DNA of 64,000 nucleotides from Plasmopara viticola (GCA_001695595.3 MBPM02000032.1:372001-436000); one strand, 5' to 3'. Shown: positions 35,248 through 48,060, counted from the first letter of the stretch. Numbers and translations: made by a program. The notes: generated by a model not told the origin, from the letters alone.

Positions 35248-36163
35248 ATGCGTCCTTGCTGCGTCGCCTCAGCACTCTTACCAGTCTTGCAAAAGATGAC
35301 GCTTCTGCATAAGCGATAGCGGTCTTCGACCACTGGAGATCGATTAAGTACCCTCATCTCGGTATTGCCATATGCAAGAGACGAAGAGAGGGTGAACGAT
35401 ATCGGCAGGGGGTATAACTGTGGCAATTTACGGACCAAATCCAAGCACGCGTTGTGAAGACAAGATGTCAACTCTTCGCGTAAGCTTAAAGTAGCTTGAT
35501 GGACGGCAAAACATGTGCATTCACACGCGAAAAGCTGTAATGTTGATATCCTCACGCAGAAAGTGTCGGTCTCTGTAAATTGCAGACGCACTACAGTGGC
35601 GGTGATGCTGGAACAGGCAAAAGAAGAGGAAGACGCGTTTCTTCAAGCTCTTAGCACGCCACTTAAGAGTGAGTGGATGACGCTGTGGAGAGACGTCGAA
35701 ACTGATCCACTCTACTTACAGTGATTATGCGTTGGCGGTGATGCTAGAACAGGCACCGTAGCTTGTTTACCGGCCGTGCGCATGATATCTGAACCTTTTA
35801 TCTCAGCAAATTCGATCAATGCCGCTCTTCGATCAGCTGTACATTTTGCGGCAATACAGTCAAAGAAAACGCACCGCTGGCGACAAGCTAGCGCTTGAAG
35901 TACAGATGAGGTATGCGGAAATGTATCCGGAAAAGACAAAGACGGTCTTGACTCTCAACGAGATCATTGGAAGCCTTTTCAACGCAGACATGATAAAGAG
36001 TATTTTCCGAACAGCAACAACTGAAGAGAAAAAGCAGTTGGCGGCGGAGTTGGCGAAGTGGTTGGTGGAGACGCTGGCAGTCGCGCAATCTTGCAGAAGC
36101 GTCGGCTTTTGCATTAAGGAAGAAAACTGGTAGGAGTGCTTAAGCAACGCTGCAAAGATGCAT
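35248..36163 (+). pseudogene. Fold-back effector pseudogene C
   Basis: Same structure as copies A and B: broken plus-strand start at 35248, body with 'MLEQAKEEEDAFLQALST' (near 35606-35660), a C-terminal section 'TATTEEKKQLAAELAKWLVE' near 36013-36070, then a switch to an antisense effector start (ATG at 36163, minus). It is one of the better-preserved bodies but has no usable leader. It belongs to the extra cassette without a mirror partner. Confidence 0.75.
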
Positions 36164-36545
36164 TTGTGAACTTGCTAGTCGAATGAATAGAGTGCTAGAG
36201 GATTGCATTTCTAGTTTCCATTTGCACATTGACTAAGTAGGGGGAGCCATAAGGTACATGCAAGCTGGTATCTATGCTAACACCATAAACGCTACCGGGT
36301 CGATCTGGTAGTATAGTAACCATACCGACGTCTACTCGACGATTCATAAATTCTGTTGCTGGCTATCTGGTTTAGCAGACGTTGCAACTCCGGCCCAATT
36401 ATTAGCTGAAACTGTATTTTCACATTCAGCAAAGGCGGCCCAAGCATTGTGCCTGCGGCCGAAGCGATCAAGCTGCACTGATAGTGTACTGAGTAGTAGC
36501 AATATTATTGTTTTGGTACCTTCAGCGCTTGAATGATTCTTTTTA
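36164..36545 (-). repeat. Effector upstream block, antisense, third copy
   Basis: Parallel to 33482-33850 ('ggagccataaggtaca', 'accataaacgct', 'cgacgtctactcgacga'). It then diverges from about 36400. No gene. Confidence 0.5.
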
Positions 36546-36975
36546 CAGTTTAAGCAATAATAAATACTTCAATTCTTATTGTTAGCGTTTTGAGCACATT
36601 TACTCTTAAGAATTTGTTTCCGCATTTAGTCACTCTTTCAACCTTTGTAAAAACAGAAAGAAAGTATCAAAAGATCAATTATATTTTCTTGGCCTTTGGT
36701 ACCAGCGATAATAAATCAGTATTACAGTGGCAGTTAATATTTCAATCTCTGATCCGAAGGAAGGTACGTCGCTTTTACTTGGTCCTCAAAATTCTGTCCG
36801 TGCGTCGCCGCTTAACGTACCACAGCGATCCAAAGAATTGTATGAAATTCGTTTCATGATGCTGACGTACATTGGATGGTTACGTAGAAGACAGATTGAC
36901 AAAAGCTTCATAAAGTATTGGCGAATGTTAGGCGCTTCAGAAATCCGATATATACAAGTTAAAATCAATTAAAGC
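36545..36975 (+). repeat. Segment T, copy 2
   Basis: Keeps GTACGT (36764-36769) and 'accacag' (ends 36825), 62 bases apart, and the section 'gatccgaagg' before them. Frames over both strands are short. No family is recognised. Confidence 0.45.
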
Positions 36976-39300
36976 AAGTCAAACAATGATCCTGTTGCAA
37001 AGTCTTAATCTTACCAGTGCGGATGTCTGTACCGCTATATCTACGCCCATCACTTTTCGATGATCTGATTGAGTCTTGGAAGAGAGACTCAAGCTGTAAG
37101 CTGTGTTCAATTGTGCACCACTACACGCACAAACTCCCAACAAACGTATGATCGATCTTTGACTTTGGTCATATGTCTGACCCTGTTTGTGCATCAAAAT
37201 TTGTTTTGACATCGCTGGAGAGTGTAATAATTTTGGCACGAATCATGCTAGCTTGAGCGATAGAAATGTAAAAAGCTTTTTTTAGATCACGTCGGTACAT
37301 AAGCCTGCAGACGCGCTCATCAGCTCTAAAGACATGACCAAATACTCTCAGAACAAGCCACACGCAGTGCAGATCTTACGTCACTCTTTGATTTGAGAAG
37401 CTTATAATTTGCAGCCAACTGCGCTGTACAGTATACATCCCATCTTATTATTTCACATGACATTCTTTTCAAAGTTGGGCCAGGTCCAGTATAGAGGCCA
37501 AACTTAGCTTATCGTAAGAGTTCGCATACGCCACTTACCATAAGGCTTTTTTTGCCACAAAATTACAGCGTAGAATGAGAAACAGGGGACTTGCTCGCCC
37601 GAGCTTGTTCAATCTCGCAAATTTCACGAATATGAACACACTTCTTCTTAGATAAAGCTAACTGCATTCTACGCGATATTCGAATTTTAAGACGTGCAAA
37701 TTCAAACCGTTTTCCAAACAGAAAAGCTGATTAAAACGCTCTAAGACCATATTTTGGTTGTAATTTACCGGATATGATATTGATCAGATGAGTCTTTTTG
37801 CATCGAAAATTTACTTTGAGTACTAAGAAACTTATGTGCGTCTTTTGAACTAACAAAATTACGAAGCTGACCTTCTTCTGGAGGTCGAATGAGTACTGCT
37901 GTGGCAATGCCATTTAGCTTTTCAACTTTTTGGGCTCTTCTATGGACATCTCTTTCGGCTCAAGCAAAGTTTTGACAGTGAGGCTATTCATTACTTTGAC
38001 CCTTACCGGTCTTTCCTTTCGATAATTCCGAGCGCTATTGACTACAACGTCTACTTTGGAATCTCTTGTTTAGTACGAGACGTCCAATGCTGCTCAATAA
38101 GCATCTTGCGGGGCTGTTTTATCTGCTAAAAAATCGACGCTGCCGAAGGTTCTGGTTGGGTCGTCACTATTGCACCGGCATGCTGACGTCTAGCAATGCA
38201 GCAATCCTACATAGTGCCTCGTTTACTTGAACATTTCGTTCATCTTTAGACGCATAATAAGACAGCACCCTAAATGCATCGGCCTTTCGCCGACAATATT
38301 CCGCATGCATGCTATGAGTTCCGGTTTTAATATCGCCAGCCATAACTCGCATAATTCACAGCAAGCGCAAGGTTTCTCAGTGTAAGATGTGCAAATTTAC
38401 GTGCGTCTGGAAGACTTCCCCTTGATGTATTGGCTGGAATCATTTCAAGAAAATTATAGTATGCAGCAAGTGCTGGCTTGTAACATTTCTTAATATGTTG
38501 CCCCACGTGCAGTGGTAGAGATAATCCGATACTCTTTCAGCTTAATGCCACTTATGGCAAGCAGCGCAGGTTGAAGAGCACTGATCAAAATTCTTGTGCC
38601 ACTTAATCATTCCGCTCGAAAGCATCACTTCGAGATTTTGTCCTTGTCTTCATTAGTCTATCTTCGTATATCAAATGCTCAGTACATCGACCATTCGCAC
38701 CAAAAGAGCTATGGCTTTCCAGCCGAGGTTATTCGATAAACCACCAAATCTTTGCAAGGAGCAAAGAGGGTGGTATGTAACCCAGGTTCATGTCAATTCT
38801 GCACCATAACTCATTTTAAACTCTAAAAATAACCAAACAGCGCATGAAATATACAACGTTACTTCGACGGCAAGCATTCTAATGAATCAGATTTCTTCGC
38901 GAAGATATTCTCTATTTTCCATCAACTTTTGAAACCTACTAAGATTGTTGCACCAAGGACAAGGAGCAAGGCTATCTTAAAGCATCAATTGCTGCTGTCA
39001 ATAATGACATCTGTGATCGAATTTTTATATTAAAAAATAAGCTGTAAGTTGGTAGGTCCTTCCCCCATAGAGCTCTGAGCTTAATAGCATAGAGCGTTGA
39101 CGCCAGTCTGACTTTTGGGGTTTTAAATATACATAAAGGGTTTTCAGAAGGCGAGGTATAATGAAGGTTGATAAATGGGCGTCGATCAAATAAGTCATAA
39201 CGCAGGAAGTTGTCCTTTGTCGAGCGTTTGGTTAGTCATAAAGCCAGATACAAGGTATGACGCGAAAACCTGTGTGATATTTGGTCCTTGAATTGATTTG
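36975..39300 (+). repeat. Family R repeat, copy 6 (inner palindrome left arm, proximal)
   Basis: 36980-38260 pairs in reverse with 43375-44660 (for example 'cttgctcgcccgagct' near 37590 with 'gctcgggcgagcaag' near 44041). Beyond 38260 it continues as R ('cgtctggaagacttcccctt', 'ctcagtacatcgaccattcg') without a partner in the right arm. No gene. Confidence 0.6.
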
Positions 39301-41240
39301 GTGAGTAATGGGCCCACCTCGGCTAGAAAGCAAAAAAAAATACTGGCACAGACCATCAATGTACATCATTTAAACGAAAGACATTCTCCATGGTAATGAG
39401 TATACGCGGCTTTGAGCTGAGACAGTATAGTATCATCCACGTTATATGAACAACTAAGAAGTGACTTTAAAAACTGGCACTTGATGCGTACCCGGCATGT
39501 GTAAGTAGATTGACTCGTTATACACTGAGCAATCCTGCTTTTGCTGAATACTATATGAGGTATGTTTGGCTGCAGGTTAAGCTATAACGAGCGAAAATTC
39601 AGGCATCCACGTGGACCCACTTAAGAACGCTGATCGTGGACAGCATTTGCTGTATGTCAGGCGGGATATATTCAGTCAAAGGTAGAGGCCTCCATACTTT
39701 CGTCACTTTAGTGCGTCCAAAGATGAGCATACTTTACTGATCGGAGCACTGCGTAGCCTTGCTGCATAGCTGAACGTCTGCATGGCGTTTGGACGATAAC
39801 AAAATATTTAGCACACGACAAACAATGTTGAAAGGGTCGATCTCTTAAAGGGGAGGCAGCAACGCAAGATGCTTACTGAGCAGCGCAGGACGACGTCTCG
39901 TACTATAAAGAACGATCTGGAGTAAACCTTCAAATGAATAGAGCTCAGTTTTTCTTAAAGAGACCGCTATGACTCGAATGCACAATAGGCCTCATTTCTA
40001 TTTCGCAAGTAGATTCTTCGCTAACGCTAGAAGAGATGTTCAATGACAAAAGTCCATAAGCTCATTGGCATCGTCGAAGCGGTGTTCAATTAATTTTAAG
40101 AAGAGATGTGTGTTTTTTTTTCAGACGAGACGATTAATTCACTCATTCAGTACAACTTATCTGATCCGTAAAAAATCCGGTAAATCATTAAATGTGGTCT
40201 AATGAGCCCCTACATCAGCGTTACACCCTGAAATAAGTGAGTGTTACAAAGTTCATTCGGCTTTAAAATACCGCGCACCACGGCAGTAGCATTCGTCTAT
40301 AAAGCAGTATTACTCTATCAGCGCAAGATGTTGCGCAAACCACGAGAAGGAATTTATTCAGGCGAGCAAGTTTTTTCATTCTCCGCCTATATCTTGTGGC
40401 AGAAGGCCTCATGGCAAGTGACAAATCGTGAACGCTTTTTATGAGCTATGTTTGGCCAACATCTTGACACAGGATCTATATGATGCAGGATGAAATGTAT
40501 AGTGTACAGTTCTTTCGACTTAATCGATGTATATTATCGGTTTCTCGCATGGAAGAGGGCCATTGCCCGCGTCCAGCATGTCCTGTGTCCTGGGATACGT
40601 AGTCATGTCTTAAAGCTATCAAACGCGTCTGCAGGCGTTTGCACCGACAAATTTTAAATAATTAGTTTCGTAGTAAAAACCGAGCAGATAAGTATCACAG
40701 TCCTAGAATATTGTATGTTTTTAACCCTATTGTGTGTGCTATTTAAGTCAAAATCATAAACACTATCCCAACAATATCAAATCGACAAAACTTGCTGCAC
40801 ACTCGTAGACCAGGCTCTTCGTCAGAAATATAGATCAATCACTTCGAAACTAAACGCACACACGTTAGAAAGGTGTTGGCGCGGACTGTTTGCAGCGCTT
40901 GTCTCTCTATAAGACCTTTTCAGATCATGAAACAGGTTATTGAGCGCGGATATACATCTGTACTAATGAGATGAAGGGTTTGCAGCAGGGTCATTGTTCT
41001 GTCATCGTTGTCGTGCTTTGATTATTGCAGTTGCTATAAATTGGTTTTTTACATTTGCCAACACAATAAAAGGCTTTTTCGCGGAAGCAGCTAAATTGCT
41101 GTGCACGCAAAGTTTTGTAAGAACCAGAAAAGTCAACTTATCGGATAATTGTAGTGAAATTTGTTCCTCTTGTAAGACGGTATAATATCGTTGTTACAAC
41201 TGTGACAAGTTTTACTTTTCGATCCTTAAATTGTTGAGAG
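39300..41240 (-). repeat. Family R repeat, copy 7, inverted
   Basis: Minus-oriented R: 'cactgcgtagccttgctgca' near 39745, 'gacgacgtctcgtactataa' near 39888, 'agtgtacagttctttcgact' near 40500. It faces copy 6 across about 39300, giving a diverged local palindrome. No gene is recognised; the 63-67 codon frames are incidental. Confidence 0.55.
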
Positions 41241-41299
41241 TATTTTGTACTTTTGAGGCTGCTGCAGCCAACCAGAAGTCCAAAAAATGATGCGGAGTT

Positions 41300-41460
41300 T
41301 GGATAGTGATCGGCCGTGTGGCAACACTTATGTCAGCAAGTTCAATCTGATAGGTCAACGACGCTCTTTCATCAGAATTGCCACATCAACAACGATGCGA
41401 GGCTGTCTTTGCTATTTATTGCGACAAGACAGTCAACGGAGACAGCAACGCTGATGACGT
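41300..41460 (+). pseudogene. Effector relic, middle module only
   Basis: The DNA 'aacgacgctctttcatcaga' and 'gcgaggctgtctttgctatt' followed by 'acaagacagtcaacgg' tracks the second WY module of the gene at 52956 (about 53680-53790). Everything else of the gene is missing. Confidence 0.6.
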
Positions 41461-41639
41461 CGGATTAAACAAATGAGCAGAGTCGAAGCTTATTTTCTTA
41501 CCATGCCAACTTTCATAACAGCAAAGATAGAGTATTTTAAGCACATAAATTATCAACCTTTATTGTCATAAACTGAAAAGAGTATTTTTTAGCGTATGAA
41601 CTTTTACGAGCTAAAGATTACAGTGTAGAATCAGAAAAT

Positions 41640-41830
41640 GTGAAGCACCTTAGATGCTATATTGATACTAAAACTACGACGCAATGCTCGGGTCGTCGTA
41701 GTAGTATGGTTCAATAAAGCTAATTTGATCGAGTTGTTGTTATACCAGAGAGTTTCCAAATTGTCGAAGCACCGCAGCGTTCATAGTATAAGACAGGATA
41801 GGCCATATGGCTTCGGTGACGTAAACGTCG
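41640..41830 (+). repeat. Orphan effector upstream block
   Basis: Matches 52690-52900 upstream of the gene at 52956: 'tgctatattgatacta', 'ctacgacgcaatgct.gggtcgtc', 'aggata' and a CCATATGG box (41813-41820) followed by 'cttc'. A 9-base-arm hairpin (41673-41681 / 41694-41702) is intact here and decayed at 52732-52760. No effector gene follows. Confidence 0.6.
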
Positions 41831-43200
41831 TCACCGACAGTTTTGCCCGTAACGGCTTCTACGCAATATGATCCAAAAAAAATTCAAAATACGTATGCAA
41901 TAGTACTATCCATAGGAATATGCGACTATACAGTTTCCGAACAGAAGACGGTTTCAAATGTCTTAGAATCATTGGGAACCAAGAGACCTTGATGGCTGAA
42001 AGTAAAGTAGGATGTGAAAAAGCCAGATGGAATAAAGAAGAATGATAGCTCTTAGGATGGTAGCAGTAAATAACTGAGAGCAACCAGTTAGGGTTTAGCA
42101 AAAGAATAAGTCGTTAGAGCTTTTCATGTACTATCACTTTTTAATTTGCTTTAAGCAACAAATTCTTCTCCTTCTTCACCGACTCCGCCCCGCCCGCACC
42201 TCAGCCTCGTCCAACGACCGACTTTATTAAGCTTCCTCCGCGACTGTGTAACATAGTATTACCTGATGTGTCAAGTTCAAATATTCGAGTCAAGGGTGCT
42301 CGCAGTCCCATAAAGAGAAGCAAGTGATCCTGTGATTCTTGATACGGGCCACATAGTGAAAAGTACTAGATAATAGAAGGTCGTCTTCAGCACAACATTA
42401 ATTGGCTACTGTGGTTGCACGCTAGTGTGGTACAAACTTCTGGAACTCCTTCAAATTGTCTGTGGTTTGTGCTTTTCCCGCTTAATAAATTCCTGTTCGC
42501 TACTGAAAAACACGGAGAATAACTTCCAAATAAGCTGATCACTTCGCTTTGTTTGATATACACTCAGCACTACTCAGCTAATTCTTTCGGCTTCGTTGCA
42601 TGGGAAAGGCAAGAGACTCTTGAGCTCACAAACCCGTTCATAAGGTTCTAACAAGCTGCAACAAGGAGCTCGAGTTGTGGCCATCAACGGTGAAACAGTT
42701 AAATCTTGTCCAACTTATCCGTAACGATTTCCGAATTGTAAAGACTCAAGGGCCAGGAATCTAGTGTACGACATAACAAAGAAATTAAAGCGCCGGACTC
42801 AGTTGAAGAGCTTTTAAAAGGTTCATAAGACTACTTTATCCTTTTATACAAGAAATGTAGCTGCAAAACGAATTTAATCACTTTCGTTTTTTTTTTAAGT
42901 TTTATTAAGGCCTGGCAGATCATACAAAGAGCGCTGAGAAGTCCAACAATTATGGCTTAACAGGCCATTCGGCTGAGCGCCCATCTGTAGATCCGACACC
43001 TCGTCAACAAAGCCGAGTAAAGTGCTCTCGACGACACTTAAACAGTCCGGCAAAAAGGAAAACTGGCGAAAATATTGAAATATCGACTTGTGCAACGGAA
43101 GAGTGCTGCGCCGATAAGCGCCACTTGATGACGACAGAGACGACTGACTTTAAGACACTTAGCTCACGTTAATTCGGCAAATCTGTTATAAATAGGCACC
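41830..43200. other. Unrecognised gene-free stretch with one GC-rich patch
   Basis: No gene or known repeat is seen. A GC- and pyrimidine-rich patch at 42170-42245 ('cgactccgccccgcccgcac') stands out against AT-rich surroundings. It is the least repeated part of the inner palindrome, lying near its centre on the right side. Confidence 0.4.
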
Positions 43201-44660
43201 GCTTCTTTGTAGTCGACTGCGAGCGCATGAACGTGCACAAGGCATGAGCACTTTTGAAATTCTCCTTTGGCCGATGTCACCAACAAAGTTGGCTAAAAGC
43301 TATGTGACTCGCCCGCAGCCGGGTAATCATGCCTTTGAAATAAAGTCCGTAAAAGGCCGGGTCATTTATGGGGCTGCCTTCTGATGCGTCTAAAGATGAA
43401 CGTAATGTTCCACTAAGCCAGACACTGCGTAGCATTGCTGCATTGCTAGACTTCAGTATGTCGGTACAATAATGCCAACACGACAAGAGTCTTTGGCAGC
43501 GCCGATCGTTTAGCAGTGAAGACAACAACGCAAGGTGCTTATTGATCAGCACAGGACGTCTCGTATTGAACCGGACGGTCGAAAGTAGACGTTGGAGTCA
43601 ATAGCGTTCGGCTTTATCGAAGAAAAAGACCGGAAAAGTTAAAATTCATAGAAACCTCAATAAAAAACTTTGCTTGAGCTGGACGAGATGTCAATGGCAG
43701 AGCTGAAAAAGTCAAAAAAAGTTCAAAGGCATCGCCACAGCTGTAGTCATTCGACCTTTAAAAGAAGATTCGCTTCCTGCTTGTGTTGGCTCAGAAGACA
43801 CACGTAAGTTTTTAGCACGTAAAATAAATTTTTGATTTAGAAGAACTCATCTAATCAGTATCATTTCCGGTAAGATACTACCAAATATGGTCTTATAAGC
43901 CTAATTATCAGCGTTGCCGTTCAGCAAAGGCGCTCTGAAGTTACACTGGTTCCAGAAAGCATATACCGCATAGCACGGCATGACCATTCGTTTAAGAAAA
44001 AGTGTGACTTCATTTCCGTGAATTTCGTGCGGAGGAACGAGCTCGGGCGAGCAAGTCCATTCCACACTGAAATGTTGGGGCAAAGAAAGCCTTATGGCAA
44101 GTATAGCATCGTGGACTTTAACAGTAAGCTAAACTTTCCCTTTATTCTGGGCTTGGCGCAATTTTGAATAGAATGCGATGTGAAAACGCAAAGATAGGAT
44201 GTATACTGTACAGCGAAGTTTACCTAGTTGACGCATATTATCAGCTTCTCCCATTAAAGAGTGACGTATGATCAGCACTGCGTGTGTCTTGTTCTAAGAT
44301 TTTTTGGTCATGTCTTAAGAGCCATCGGATGCGTCTGCAGGCGTATGTTAATCGACGTGATTTTAAAAAAGTTTTTCACATCTTTGTCCTTTAATTCGTG
44401 CAAAAATTATTAGAAAGTATTATAACAAATCTCAATGCATATAGTCAAAATCATCACAAAAGTCAAAGATCGATCACTTACACATCACCACTTGTACGTT
44501 TGTTAGGCGTTCGTGCGTGTAGTGGTGCGGGATTGAGCTCAGCTTGCGGTTTGAGCCTCTCTTCCGAAACACTATCAGATCTTAAAAAAGTGATTGGACC
44601 CAGATATAGCCGTACACACATCCGCGCTGGTGGAGATTAGGGGCTTGCAAAAGGGTCACT
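43200..44660 (-). repeat. Family R repeat, copy 8 (inner palindrome right arm, proximal)
   Basis: 43375-44660 is the inverted partner of 36980-38260 ('gatgcgtctaaagatgaacg' near 43383, 'gacgtctcgtattg' near 43554, 'gtgtagtggtgcgggattga' near 44516). Pairing ends at about 43375. No gene. Confidence 0.6.
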
Positions 44661-44664
44661 CTTC

Positions 44665-45105
44665 GTCTTGCTTGTTTCAATATAATTGCTATGGATGGGA
44701 TTTCGAAGCGCTTGACATTCGCCAAAACTATATCAGGCTTTTGGCAATCTATTCTTGTTGAAATCATCAAATATGCCACAATGATAATGGGATTTCATAA
44801 AAGCCTTGGAATTGCTGTGGTACGTATGGCGGCGACGCACAAACAAAAGTTGTAAGGACCAAGAAAAAAATCAAGTGTTTGATGAATAATTTGTAGCGAC
44901 GTACCTTTTTTCGGATCACAACAAAAGTAATCACTGCCACTGATATCGCTAGTGCGGAGGCCAAAAAAGTTGAAATTGATTTCTTATTGTCTGTTGATAG
45001 TATCTTTCTGTCTTTTTTTTATATTGAAAGAGTGCCCAAAGCGGAATCTTGGAAGAGTAAATGTGCTCATGATACCAATAAGTTATTGCTTAAACCATTG
45101 AAAAA
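44665..45105 (-). repeat. Segment T, copy 3, with hydrophobic frame
   Basis: On the minus strand, a frame beginning at 44964 reads 'MASALAISVAVITFVVIRKK' (hydrophobic helix plus basic residues). It is followed directly by GTACGT (44904-44899) and, 90 bases on, by 'CCACAG' (ends 44815). This could be the remains of a membrane-protein exon with its intron. The source protein is not recognised. Confidence 0.4.
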
Positions 45106-45199
45106 ATGATAAATTGCCACTTGGAAATAGATTAGCAAACCAATAAAATTGCTATTGCACTCTTGACTGCCTCGGGTCGCATTCGCTATATGTAGCAAT

Positions 45200-45444
45200 A
45201 AAGTCTTAGCTAATGATAAGGTGCAACGTCTGCTATAGCAGGTAGCCAGCTGCAGAATCTATAAATCGTCAAGCAGACGTCGGTAGGGTTACTATACCGG
45301 CACTTCGGCCCCGCAGCGTTTCTGGTGTAAGCAAAGATACCAGCTTGTCTGTACCTTATGGCTCCTCATTCTTAGTCAATGTGCAAATGGAAACTAGAAA
45401 TCCAATCCTCTAGCACTCTATTCATTCGATGAATAAGTTCACAA
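45200..45444 (+). repeat. Effector upstream block (mirror of 33482-33720)
   Basis: Reads 'ccgcagcgtttctggtgtaa', 'accttatggctcctcattct' and 'atgtgcaaatgg' before the ATG at 45445, as in the antisense blocks of the left arm. No gene within it. Confidence 0.55.
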
Positions 45445-46296
45445 ATGCATCTTTGCAGCGTTGCTTAAGCACTCCTACTAGTTTTCTTCCTTATCGCAAA
45501 AGCCGACGCTTCTGCAAGCTTGCGCGACTGCCAATGTCTCCACCAACCACTTCGCCAACTCCGCCGCCAACTGCTTCTTCTCTTCAGTTGTTGCTGTTCG
45601 GAAAATACTCTTTATCCTGTCTGCGTTGAAAAGGCTTCCAATGATCTCGTTGAGAGTCAAGACCGTCTTTGTCTTTTCCAGATACATTTCCGCATACCTC
45701 ATCTGTACTTCAAGCTCCGGCTTGTCGCCAGCGTGCAGTTTTCTTTGACTGTTTTGCCGCGAATTGTAGCTCAGAAAGACCAGCCTCACCGAAGGTATGG
45801 TACAGCTGATCGCAAAGCGGCATTGATCGAATTTGCTGAGATGAAAGGTTTAGATATCATACGCACGGCCGGGAAACAAGCAACGGTGCCTGTTTCAGCA
45901 TCATCGCCAACGCATAATCACTGTAAGAGGTGTGGATCAGTTTCGACGTCTCTTTACAACGTCATCCACTCACTCTCAAGTGTCGTACTAAGAGCTTGAA
46001 GAAACGCGTCTTCAGTGCGTCTGCAATTTACGGAAACCGACACTTTCTGCGTGAGGATATCCATATTACAGCTTTTCACGAGTGAATGCACATGTTTTGC
46101 CGTCCATCAAGCTACTTTAAGCTCACGCGAAGAGTTGACATCTTGTCTTCACGACGCGTGCTTGGATTTGGTCCGTTAATTGCCACAGTTATTCCCCCAG
46201 CCGATCTCCAGTGTGCGAAGGCCGCTATCGCTTATGCAGAAACGTCATCTTTTGCAAGACTGGTAAGAGTGCTGAGGCGACGCTGCAAGGACGCAT
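45445..46296 (-). pseudogene. Fold-back effector pseudogene D (mirror of B)
   Basis: The minus-strand start is at 46296 with a broken leader; the body runs down to about 45525. The C-terminal reading is 'TATTEEKKQLAAELAKWLVE' near 45625-45568. The complementary plus-strand leader starts at 45445 and carries an early stop shared with copy B. Across the 160 bases around the minus-strand start I count about six differences from copy B, so this pair is recent relative to other duplications here. Confidence 0.75.
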
Positions 46297-46744
46297 TTGT
46301 AGTCTTGCTAGTCGAATGAATATAGTGCTAGGGATTGCATCCCTAGTCTTCCTTTGCGCATCGACCGAGAAGGACTAGGACGGAGCATATGCTACCATTT
46401 ACGCTGGGGGGCTGACCTGCTCTGTAGCCAGCCCCTCAGCAACCCAGTTCGACGAAAAATCTTTGGCCCAGCTCCCCGGTATCGCAAATAAGATGAATTA
46501 CAAGTCTAGCCCTAAACGAAGTAATGCACATAATTTAGCTTGATATGGTGTGCGCACTTAACGTTTTTAAATAACCATTGACTCTAATTCATAGGTCGCC
46601 AAACCTACAGTCGCGCTAGGCGTTGCTCAAATGACTTAACGGTTCGTAAATCCCTGTTATAAGTCATTTTGGACCATTGCGCTTTTCAATCTGCCGACGC
46701 TAAAACTGCAAAGACTCGAACACAATAACCGGTAGAGGCAACTT
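46297..46744 (-). repeat. Effector intergenic flank (mirror of 32146-32593)
   Basis: Inverted copy including the empty RTE target region near 46540-46615, 'cctgttataagtcatt' near 46653 and the 3'UTR-like block next to 46745. No gene. The 77-codon frame at 46086-46319 overlapping its edge is antisense to the pseudogene and is not a gene. Confidence 0.6.
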
Positions 46745-47098
46745 TTATGCTTCCGGGGTCGCCACTGCATTCGCCAGACGTTCTCCGTTACAAGTCTTTG
46801 CTGTGTTGATAATAGTCTCAATCACGTCTGCGTCGTAGTAGCTATCGGCTGGTCCTTTTTGGAGTCAAGACTGTCTTACCCTCATACCTCAATCATACAT
46901 TAATCTCCCATTCATCGAAAAGATGCTCGGGTTTTTTGTTCGACATTAAATATTTGAATACCAGCTCCGGCTTTATACCTTAGACTTGAAACAATTGGGT
47001 ATGAAATGTTCTCGCCTGCTCTACTGATTATCGTTTAGCCAAAATTAGTAGCAAGTATAGATCTACGTACTCTACAGCTGATCGAGGAGCGGCATTTA
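46745..47098 (-). pseudogene. Effector pseudogene, C-terminal part (mirror of 31807)
   Basis: Minus-strand copy of the same broken C-terminal fragment, with the stop codon at 46745-46747 and shared lesions ('caatcatacattaatctccc'). It has its own additional differences and no leader. Confidence 0.75.
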
Positions 47099-47099
47099 C

Positions 47100-48060
47100 T
47101 TCTTAGGATTTTACTAATTGTAATAACGGCTTCAGACATTGACCCGAGTCTCTTGAGACCCTTCTTGATCGCATAGAGGCATACTCATTTGCGCAGGTGA
47201 GATGAAGGATTTACACCAGGGTCACTATTGTCACTAGTTATGAATACTAGTGTTGCTATTGTTACACGCGTTGCGCAGAAAATAATAATCACTGCCTCTG
47301 CAACATCGCATCGCTGCTACAATGGCGGTGGCATAATATGAGGACATCAGGCTTGATTTCTTACGCTATCGATGATGAAAGGTAATTTGTGAGCAAGAGC
47401 GTAAACAAAGTAACTGGATATATGCAAAACAAAGTATTTCTGATTACATCTCCAAAAAATATCATTCATCACTTCCGTCACACTTGTGAAATATTACATT
47501 TTTTATATTGCTGGCGCTTCAAAACGAGATGAGACACGACGATGACACAGACAACAGTGACCTTACTTCGAATCCTTTCTTTCGCCTGCGCAAATGTATA
47601 TCTGCGCCCATTAAATCTCCATGAATCAGAAGGGGTATCAAGAGAGAGAGGCGAGCTGAAATTCTTTTCGTGACGCAAAGACAGACGAATGAAGTTAAAC
47701 TAGAAAAAAAAATGGGTTCATTGATTTTCAAAGGTCAAAAGCGACTTCGTAAGACCTTATCTGCTAGGCCATTTTACAGCTCGATCGATCGTTGTGTCAC
47801 GGTAAGTGCACTGCAAATGGAGGCACTATTATAGGCGTTATAGTTAGCCTACTGAGATGTTGGCACGCATTTGTCTCTCTAACTCACGAGTGGTAAATTT
47901 CGGAGTCTATTGTTGATGACGATTTGGGACGAGTTCCGCTTTTTTGCATCAAGATTTGCTTCAATATTGTTCGGAAAGTGTTAATATTTTTAACAGGAAT
48001 ATTACGACGGTATAGGGTCGATATTTTCCAAAAGTACAAGGAAGACTAAGCGTCTACGAT
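47100..48060 (-). repeat. Effector-cassette 5' flank (mirror of 30830-31806)
   Basis: Inverted partner with 'gatgacgatttgggacgag' near 47917 and 'ggtgacataatatgaggaca'-type sequence near 47335. No gene. Confidence 0.6.

Noticed and set aside
42170..42245. GC-rich patch as a possible promoter island or foreign insert
   Set aside because: It is short and isolated, without repeat ends or a reading frame, so nothing supports either idea.
46086..46319. 77-codon frame nearly identical to the minus-strand frame at 32571-32804
   Set aside because: It lies antisense to the effector pseudogene start and is conserved only because the DNA is a recent inverted duplication.
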